From: Erpobdella octoculata
Taxonomy: Eukaryota; Annelida; Clitellata; Hirudinida; Erpobdellidae
NCBI GenBank assembly: GCA_963978895.1
Contig: OZ022242.1
Location: forward strand, 28,529,924 to 28,593,923
Length of the DNA stretch: 64,000 nucleotides
Direction: 5' to 3'
Position numbers and translations under genes: made by a program. Under the pieces are notes generated by a model. That model was not told the DNA's origin. It saw only the letters and a program-made list of their open reading frames with translations, and did no database searches. Below, piece after piece: positions 56,383-64,000 of the stretch; positions within the stretch are counted from its first letter, which is position 1; each line of letters begins with the position of its first letter.

Positions 56383-56652
56383 AAAATTCATCACTTCCTG
56401 AAGACTGCAGCCTGCTTGAAATTTGTTTTTTAGAAACCTACTTGCAATGAGAGCCTCGTCTGCAATATATTTTTCAACATCGTCATGCCTGTCTTGTTTT
56501 AGCAGTTGCGTCAACGGTTTAAGGTCATTGACATCTAAAAACTTGTCTGAATTTGGTAGAAGGGCAGACACTGCACACGTCAAACCTTTAGAATAACTTA
56601 AATAACTACCAACAAAGCTCTCCATCAACTCTCCTAATATACCATCCAACAT
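56383..56652 (-). pseudogene. hAT/ZMYM1-like fragment cut by the assembly gap
   Basis: The minus frame reads MLDGILGELMESFVGSYLSY, FLDVNDLKPLTQLL and EKYIADEALIASRFLKNKF up to the gap. The pattern resembles a mid-region of ZMYM1-like hAT proteins, but the fragment is short. It is probably part of the element whose end lies at 56870-56933. Confidence 0.45.
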
Positions 56653-56869
56653 GCTAAAATAAACAGCACAAAGCTGATTCCACTCTGGTGAACACTATTT
56701 TGCTCATAACAGAATTACGTAGCGTGCTAATCTGTACTTTTGCTCTTTTTTTGGTATGGGTTGTACCAATTATTCATTCTACAGGCATGCAAATTATTAT
56801 TATTAATTTTATATTTAAATTTACCTTTATTTATTTATTTTTATTTAATTTTATTTAAAATTTTAGTGG

Positions 56870-56933
56870 GGGGGCTTACACTTTTAGTGGGGGGGCTGCA
56901 GCCCCCCCAGCCCCCCCGCTAGCTACGGGCCTG
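56870..56933. mobile_element. hAT-type terminus with C-runs at the duplication edge
   Basis: Reverse complement: GCAGGCCCGTAGCTAGCGGG then G-runs and CTGCAGCCCCCCC. Its last bases abut the first base of the duplicated block. The other end is not in view, perhaps in the gap. Confidence 0.55.
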
Positions 56934-58186
56934 CATTCAAGTCCAAACCTAAAGAACCCAAATGCAATTTATTTAAAAAAAACTTTTTTTGGTTAAATTT
57001 CTACCGAGGATACGTCCTCGGTGTCCTCATTCTGGCTTGCGGCCCTGGAATAAAGTATGAAGTTTGCGGGTTAGGTACCTAAAAACTTTCGCCACCCACT
57101 TGCCAGAGCTTTGCGACCCACTTTAAGGTCGCGACCCACAGTTTGGGAAACGTGGATCTATAGTGTTTAAGATTAGCACCTGGTGCATTCACCCCATCCC
57201 ATGATGGAGCAGGGTCTACAGTCAGCCATTGGTCTAAAAGGGGAGGGAGGGAGAAAAGGGCATGACATATATTTTCAAAAGACGCTGACCGTGATATACA
57301 TGCTTCAAGTGATGTCTTTCTTACGTAAGTTTATTCTACGTTGAATCTCTGCACCAAAATAACGAATAATTTTTTATGTAAAAAAATAAAGTAGCAAATG
57401 CTCTGATTTACTTTTCATCTTGTTTTTTCGCGTGTAAAATTATTACTCTGGCTGTCAAAATAACAGATCACCGACGACTTAAACTTTGAGGGTTGAGTTT
57501 TTCTTAAAGTCAAAGTGAATTTTTATTTGAAGTTTTATTTATTTTATTTCATTTTTGGTAATCTCTTAGTATTGTTACGAATTAACCGGTATTTTAACGT
57601 AAATAACAGTAAAAGCAATAAAAGACTAATTTAAATTTAAAACTAAACAGAAAGAAACACATTTAAAATTTAAAAAATAAATTAATGTACCATTTAAATA
57701 AATAAACTCAACTATTGCGCATTACAAACCTATGGCTTGAAACAAATCAAACACAACTGGGTAATCTTTCCCACGGATTAATATAATACATAATTCTCGG
57801 CTATACATGTATGTATACATGTTTACATATAAAATTAAAAATAACCATTTAATAAATTGCAATAAATGAAATTATTTATATGCCAGTTTTTCTACCTTAT
57901 CTCCCCCAGTTACTGTACAACTGTGGTGGTATTGTATTAAAATTAAAGGCAGCAACAGGAATATTTTTATGGGAAAACTTTTTAAAATGTCACTTTGATT
58001 AGAATAAAACCAATACTCGTAATGATACAGTTATATATGAGAGTGTGATTAAATTGAAGTAATGATAAATTATTACTGAAATAGATATAAATGAATCAAC
58101 ACTAATTAATATTAATAAAATAAAGTAGTTGATATTGGTTCAGACCAAACTCTAAACAATTAATCTTATTTTTTCTTATTTTATAG

Positions 58187-58378
58187 TCCAAATGTCAAAA
58201 AATGAATATGAAAGGTGATCTAAAAATTAGTCAAAAGGGTATTGTTCATCCAATACAAAGAACATTGTGGGAAAATCAACAGAATAATGATTTCAAACAG
58301 CCATGTTTTAATGATCTGAATGGTAAAGAACATTTTTGTGTAGATTTGCCACTTGAACAATCCAATCTACCAGGTAAG
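58187..58378 (+). pseudogene. duplicate of golgin-45 exon 1
   Basis: Identical in protein sequence to 35153-35344, with the same acceptor and donor. ATG at 58202. The remaining golgin-45 exons are not in the window after it, so whether this copy belongs to a second full gene cannot be seen. Confidence 0.85.
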
Positions 58379-58527
58379 GTATGTTACACTGTAATTTTTT
58401 TCACTTGTAAATCAACGTTTGTGTTTTTAATTATACTTTTAAGCTGCAATCATTAATAATTTTCTAGATTTTAATTAGTGATGGTTAGGTTTTGCAATTA
58501 TTTAGCTATGTGTGTATATATATTATA

Positions 58528-59610
58528 CTAGCGGGGTACCCGCATTGCCCGTGATTTTTAGAGGCTTTTCTAATGTTTGTCTCTCTCGCTCCCGTTTCTT
58601 TTCCCGCTTGCTCTCCTGCTCTCGGTCGCTTTCCCGCTCCCGGTCGCTTTCCCGATCCCTGACGCTTTCCCGCTCTTGGTCGTTTTACCTTTCCCGCTCG
58701 CTTTTTCGCTCTCAGTTGCTTTTTTGTTCCCTCTTGCTTTCTTGTTTCCGCTCATTTTCTAATTCCCGTTTCCGCTCTCCCGCTCATTTTGTGACCGATT
58801 TCAATTTTTTTTCACTAATTGTCTCCCATTGCCTCTGAAGCTTGTGTAAGAATTGCATTACGATTGGATGAATGGTGAAGCAATGCATAAAGGACTAAGA
58901 TACTTACTTACATAATCTTATTTTTATATATATAGACTAGCTGACTCAGCAAATGTTATTTTGCCTTTTAAATTATTTTGGTTTTTTTGACTAAGAGTTT
59001 AATGTACAAAATTATGACAATTTAAAAAAATCAATCTGGAAAAGCAATAGAGTGTACAATGCCCGGGGTTTTTGAAAGTTTTTCTATCGTTCTTCTCTCT
59101 TGCTCCTGTTTCCTTCCCCGCTTGCTCTACTGTTCCCGTTTTTATAAATACGTCTGGGAGTGAATTTTGGGCTATATATTATTTAGAATTGGTTTAATGG
59201 ATTGAGCGAAATAGTTGGGAAGTTCTGTGATTACAATAATAAACAACATATGAACTACAGTACATATTTATTACCACGTTTTTCTTAACTTGCTTTCTTA
59301 TCTGTTTGTCCACGATTTATATTATATATATATATTTTTTATATATCAATTATATTTTATATATATATTATATTTTATTATAAATAAACCGGGAGTGAGA
59401 AAGCGATCGCGAACGGCAAAGGGACCGGGATCAGAAAAGCGACCGGGAGCGGAAAAGCGACTGGGAGCGGAAAAGCGACTGGGAGCGGGAAAGCAACCGG
59501 GAACGGGAAATCGACTGGGAGCGGGAGGGCAAGCGGGGAAGGAAACGGGAGAAAAAGAGACGCATTATAAAAACCTCTAAAAACCCTGCTCAACGTCGGG
59601 TACCCCGCTA

Positions 59611-59613
<3 letters not shown>
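58528..59613. mobile_element. inverted-repeat minisatellite element, duplicate of unit 2
   Basis: Copy of 35494-36597 with one fewer 18-bp CGCTCCCGGTCGCTTTCC unit and a few substitutions. Followed by a (TA)n array (59612-59651). Confidence 0.85.
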
Positions 59614-59655
<42 letters not shown>

Positions 59656-60007
59656 TAAAAAAACACGTTTTTCTAATGCACTAAAAAGAAAAAAATAAAA
59701 TATTAAAAAAACTTTTTAAAATACCACGTTTTTGTGAACTGAAAAGAAGAAAATAATTTTTCTTTTGGCTGTGTGAGAAATGTCTTGATGGAGGCATGCA
59801 TTAATTGTGGTCATTCGTTCAACAAACAAGCCCTACATTTTTAAAACTTAAAACGTGGGGCTCTTTTTACTCAAACTATCTGCTATTTTTAAACAGGATA
59901 GAACGTTTCTTTGAATATAAATGGCGCCAAAGTTTTGAGTTTTGAAAATTCATTAAAAATGAATTAAGTTTCAGAAAGGCTCTCATCTCTAAGGACTGTT
60001 GCATTCT

Positions 60008-61572
60008 GTTGCGTCGCCCTGCAGTCAAGATGCCACAAAGAGAGAATATCCGCTACACGTAGGCTTGAGAAGCTGGAGCTGACAATAAATCTTGGGCTAG
60101 CTCATACAGTTTGCTGTAACGTGATGTTTTTTGCTTCCAAAAATCCAGTGCATCATTACGCTCATCTTCTACAATATCAGCTATGTAGTTGTTCAGCTGA
60201 TAATGCACGGCATCTTTTTCACTTATATTGCTAATGCCAGCACAAGTTCTAAGTCGATTAGACTGAATTTTATTGTTTAAAAATTTAAACTTTTTTAATG
60301 ATGTTGGAGTTAACACCATAGGGGATGCAGATGCAGAATCCGACACATAAACTTCCTGCACTAAACTTTCCTCGTTTTCACAAACGGTGATTATGTAAGC
60401 TTTAGCAGCACGCAGCAGCTCTACATATTCCGGGGACATAATTGCTTGTGCCATCGTCGGATCAAGCAGACATGCGGCCGCTGGAATTGGATTAAAGTTT
60501 TCCGTATTCGGGTCTAGAAGTGTGGCGAACCGGTAACGGAGATCATCCAGCATTTTTGATGTTAGTGCTTTTGCAGATGTGTGCTGCTGCAGATGACACT
60601 CCAGGTTTAAAATGCAAGGAATTAAATTCGAGAGAGACTGTGCGTCACTCTGTAGAATATCTGTTTGAACAGCAAAGGGTTCGAGTAGCGTTGACACTTC
60701 TTGCAGCTTCACCCAGTCACTAGCCAGAAGCGAGTCTATTGACATTTCACATGAAACGTTGTTGACATCATGCTTGATCATAAGAAGGCGTGTTAACATT
60801 TGGTATGTGCTGTTCCATCTTGTAGTGCAGTCGCTTATGACAGATTTCCCACATTTTTTATGAAGTTTTTCTAGAGCAATACTTGATTTTTTTATTTTTG
60901 CGACAAGATGGCGAGTTTTGGTTAAAACATTGTTATAGTAGGCGTTTGCAAGCTTGATGATCAGCTGGAGCGTGTGTGCCATGCATGGCATTCGCCGAAA
61001 TGGAATTTGAACAGGAAGATGAAACTGTCTTTCAATCTCTTCTTCTTCTAGTGTCTCCATGTTTTCTTCTTCTTCTGGTGTTTCTAAGTTCTGATCGCTA
61101 TAACCTGAATGATTTCCACAATAATTTTTCATATCTCTATTTGTACCTTCATCTTTTGCAACTTCCTCTGTCTCATCAATGTCATTGTCGTCTTGTTCTT
61201 CGTTCAACATGGCATTTTTCTCCTGCATCAGTCTAATGGCTTTAACCATGTTCGCACCATTGTCAGTTATGAACATAAGCACTTGCTGTTTAGTTATGCC
61301 CCACTGTTCAAGGCTTTGTGACAGACATTCAGCCAACATCTCTCCAGTGTGCGGGTGTTTGATATTGATCAAGTTGAGAAATGAATGTTTGGACTTGTTG
61401 GCAGCTACATCGTAGAAGCAAGCTGAAATCCCTAAATAGGAAGATGACAGTGATTTCTTCGACCATCCATCCAAACAAATAGTAATCCTACGGGCCTTGC
61501 AAAGGTCATCTTTTAATGTGGCAGAGCTGAGGGCAAACTGGTTTTTAATCAAACTTTTCATCTTCGCTGAGC
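60008..61572 (-). pseudogene. hAT transposase pseudogene, copy 2 (502-codon exon 2)
   Basis: Same as 37000-38564, but the copy 1 stop is a Gln codon here (MAQAIMSPEYVELL), so exon 2 is open for 502 codons. Motifs in order: ICLDGWSKK (about residue 30), MFITDNGANMVKA (about 97), an acidic Glu-rich insert, RRMPCMAHTLQLIIKLA, CTTRWNSTYQM, a long helical region, and finally LYELAQDLLSAPASQAYV at the stop. The next codons past the stop, RIFSLCGILTAGRRNRM, show that a single nonsense change truncates the hATC motif before its catalytic-region Glu. Exon 1 (BED-like) would lie beyond the window end. Confidence 0.88.
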
Positions 61573-62403
61573 CTAAAGAAATAATTTAAAATATTATTAT
61601 TAAACACTGAAAGAATAACAACAGGCAATCAATAACATTGGCCAACAAAAAATATTTTGTGTCTGATGCCTGGAATATTTTAATGATGTTTTAAGTGTAT
61701 TTTCTAGCTAAATTTGAAAATGACTTTGGTTTTTCTCTTGTTTTTTCACTATCCTCATCTTAAACTTTTGCAAATGCGAACATACACACAACATGGTAGT
61801 GATGGTAGTATAATTCTGCATACACACGCAACATGGCAGTATATGTTTGCATGCGAGCACATGATATTTGAGTTCTACGTTAAATTTGCTATAAGAATAC
61901 ATTTGTTTGAAGGGGCGGATAATTTTATTATTTTTTTGATTAATTTGTTTCTGATTGGCTGTGTCGGTAACATATTTGTAAGGTCAAGTCGTGGAAGGCA
62001 TTTTTCACAAAGTGTCAATAAATATTTTAAAATAATTTTTCCACTGTTCAATCAAGCTTATATTTCTCTACAAGAAAACAGTTGTTTGAAGGGGCGGACA
62101 ATTTTAGTTTATTTTTTGTTTAATTAATTTGTGGCGATTCGGATCGATTGAAAGCGGAAGCATTTCTGTAAATGACGTTTATTATTATTTGTTACTAGGA
62201 AAGTGTAAAATGTAATTAGGTATTTGAATTCTACGTTAAATTTGCTATAAGTATACATTTGTTTGAAGGGGCGGATAATTTTATTTATTTTTTGATTAAT
62301 TTGTTTCTGATTGGCTGTGTCGGTAACATATTTGTAAGGTCAAGTCGTGGAAGGCATTTTTCATAAAGTGTCAATAAATATTTCAAAATAGTTTTTGCAC
62401 TGT

Positions 62404-62407
62404 TTAA
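62404..62407. repeat. TTAA target duplication, left
   Basis: TTAA flanking the piggyBac-like insertion; the empty site is 39415-39418 in copy 1. Confidence 0.9.
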
Positions 62408-63893
62408 CCCGTTTTAGACCATCGTACGTTTTACGAACACACTTATTTTTGGCGTTGCATAAAATTAAGCTGAAATTTTTTTTCTGTTAAAAGTTTTTTT
62501 TTATGTTAAGAAAGCTTCAATACACTGTATAAAATTTTTTAAATAATTTTTTTATTCGTATTAAGTAGTTTAATCTAGGTTAGAATATGAGCATTTTCAA
62601 GGCTTTCGACCGATATTACTTTAAAAATTTATTATGCTAATTTCATGAGAGTTATCATAACAAAAGTTTGAAATATCGAAAGAGGATGTACTCAAAAGTA
62701 AACAGCAACGTTAATTAAATTTTATTGTGTTTACACTAACCCACAATCTGAACATGTATGAGTCATGCTCGTTCTACGATCGTTGGGCGTATAGAGTATG
62801 CGAAGTCGAAACTAGTTCATTCAGCTTATAGTTGTGCAGTGGTTGAATTGGTGATAGTGTTTTTTGCAAATTTCATTCTTCGAATGAAATGTTTGTAAAG
62901 TTTAAAAATGAAAAGCGTCAAAAAGAATGTTTGTTCACGTTGAAAGAAGCTATGGAACTAATTCTTGATGATGATGATAGCATTGAGGTTGACATACTTG
63001 TCATTCTTCCGCCCGGCGCATCATAACACGTGACTGATGAATAAGCAAATGAAGAAGAAATGTTCTTTGTAATATATCCGGGAAGGTAGAAGTTGATTAT
63101 ACTAATGATGAGATGAGATTAGACTGTGTCGGTTCTTTGGGTGAAGAAATGTAGGTCGCAAATACGGTCAGTTCAATGCCGCGGCAACCAAAACGCCAAA
63201 AACGATTGAAATGCACTTGGACCAAAAAGAGTAATTTGAATAGCCACTTTTAAAACAGTCTATATATAACGAGTTTGAAACACCACAATGGTGCTTTGCT
63301 TGATAAACCCCATATAGGTTGTTTAGGTTGTTTTATACCGATGAAATGAATTCATGCACGGTTGAAGAAACAAAACGATAGGGAAGATTCAGCAACTGGC
63401 CATGGTCACGATCTGGAAAAAGTGAAAACAGTAGGTCGCTACAAGCTGGAAAATTGTGGCAAAACACTGTACATGTGGGCCAAGTGCGGCAAACGACTTC
63501 ATCGGAATTGTTTTGGTGCTTTCCGCACACTCCGGTTCTGAAACGACCATCATGAACTGCTTGACTGATTTATTGAATGTTAAATTTTTGGATTTTATTG
63601 AACTGTGTTAATGATAAAGTCAGAAATGTGTTTTTAGCTTTTCTGTTTATAGCCTAAAATTTATATTATTATTGTTTGCGTTGAAAAAAAAAAGAAATTG
63701 ACTTTTAAACATTTTGTCGTTTTCAGTAGTCTATACGACCACCGTTCGAAAAACGAGCATAGTGAATTTTCAAAGTTTTCTTTCAAATAAAAAATAATTA
63801 AAAATAAATCTGTTAAAACATAAGCAAGTAACTTAGAAATAAAAAAAAAAAAATAATAGAAATCTAATTAATAAAGTTTTGGACCTAAACGGG
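62408..63893 (+). mobile_element. piggyBac-like element, 1,486 bp, internally deleted
   Basis: Ends CCCGTTTTAGACC and GGACCTAAACGGG are imperfect inverted repeats starting CCC, as in piggyBac, between two TTAA tetranucleotides. A plus frame at 62889-63026 gives FTLKEAMELILDDDDSIEVD and LPPGAS-stop, which fits an N-terminal acidic region. Around 63175 comes PRQPKRQKRLKCTWTKK. About 63350-63540 gives HARLKKQNDREDS and CGKTLYMWAKCGKRLHRNCF, the C-terminal Cys-rich finger. The DDD catalytic core is absent. The uninterrupted copy 1 sequence proves the boundaries. Non-autonomous. Confidence 0.9.
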
Positions 63894-63897
63894 TTAA
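63894..63897. repeat. TTAA target duplication, right
   Basis: TTAA at the right border of the piggyBac-like insertion. Confidence 0.9.
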
Positions 63898-64000
63898 TCA
63901 AGCTGATATTTCTCTACAAGAAAACATTTGTTTGAAAGGGCGGACAATTTTAGTTTATTTTTTATTCAATAAATTTGTGGCGATTTGGAGTGAAAATATA

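Larger units (their letters stand above)
56934..64000. repeat. large duplicated block, copy 2 (continues past the window)
   Basis: Matches 33914-39512 from CATTCAAGTCCAAACC on, interrupted by the piggyBac insertion at 62408-63893. The match is still running at the last base. Confidence 0.97.

Noticed and set aside
56155..56652. 165-aa ORF
   Set aside because: About 67 of its codons are N from the assembly gap; only 56383-56652 is real sequence.
63333..63530. Minus-strand 65-aa ORF in the piggyBac-like element
   Set aside because: Antisense to the Cys-rich C-terminal finger, which reads on the plus strand.

Overview
This is AT-rich nuclear DNA from an animal, most likely an invertebrate. The evidence is a multi-exon gene with GT..AG introns, an ortholog of the metazoan golgin-45 (BLZF1), tRNA-derived SINEs, several non-LTR retrotransposon clades, Penelope-like elements, many hAT transposons, one piggyBac element and long (TA)n arrays. 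The sequence does not fix the species; a cnidarian, flatworm or mollusc would all fit. There are no bacterial operons, CRISPR arrays or phage genes.

Layout. 1-8.5 kb: a hAT deletion derivative (660-1405), a hypothetical charged-protein ORF (1936-2568) and an element carrying a ~156-bp tandem repeat (4040-5326). 8.5-9.7 kb: at least two exons of a glycosyltransferase-like gene on the minus strand. 10-14.5 kb: CR1/L2-type LINE fossils and a hAT element. 17.3-19.8 kb: an R2-superfamily LINE remnant split by an RTE-like LINE with an 11-bp target duplication and a 5' inversion. 21.6-23 kb: two hAT MITEs side by side, each with a perfect 8-bp target duplication. 23-34 kb: repeats, a tRNA-SINE, a rearranged Penelope fragment, GC-rich minisatellite elements and a ZMYM1-type hAT fossil.

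35.1-52.0 kb: the main host gene. Eight coding exons whose phases all agree encode about 328 aa, ending in the golgin-45 C-terminal CC..C block. Its introns hold a two-exon hAT transposase pseudogene, minisatellite elements and two head-to-tail Penelope-like elements. Each Penelope copy has a hammerhead-ribozyme-like motif downstream of its ORF, and the two motifs covary in all three stems. 52.8-56.7 kb: more hAT remnants, a SINE inserted in a hAT ORF, a terminal-inverted-repeat (TIR) element carrying a tRNA-like block, and a 200-base assembly gap.

From about 56,934 to the window end the sequence repeats 33,914-39,512 almost base for base. The repeat includes the first recognised golgin-45 exon and the hAT pseudogene, so it is either a recent segmental duplication or an uncollapsed haplotype. 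The second copy carries a 1,486-bp piggyBac-like insertion at a TTAA that is empty in the first copy. The best leads are the ribozyme pair, the inverted LINE nested in an R2-like element, the duplicated block, and a family of inverted-repeat minisatellite elements with ACTAGCGGGG ends.
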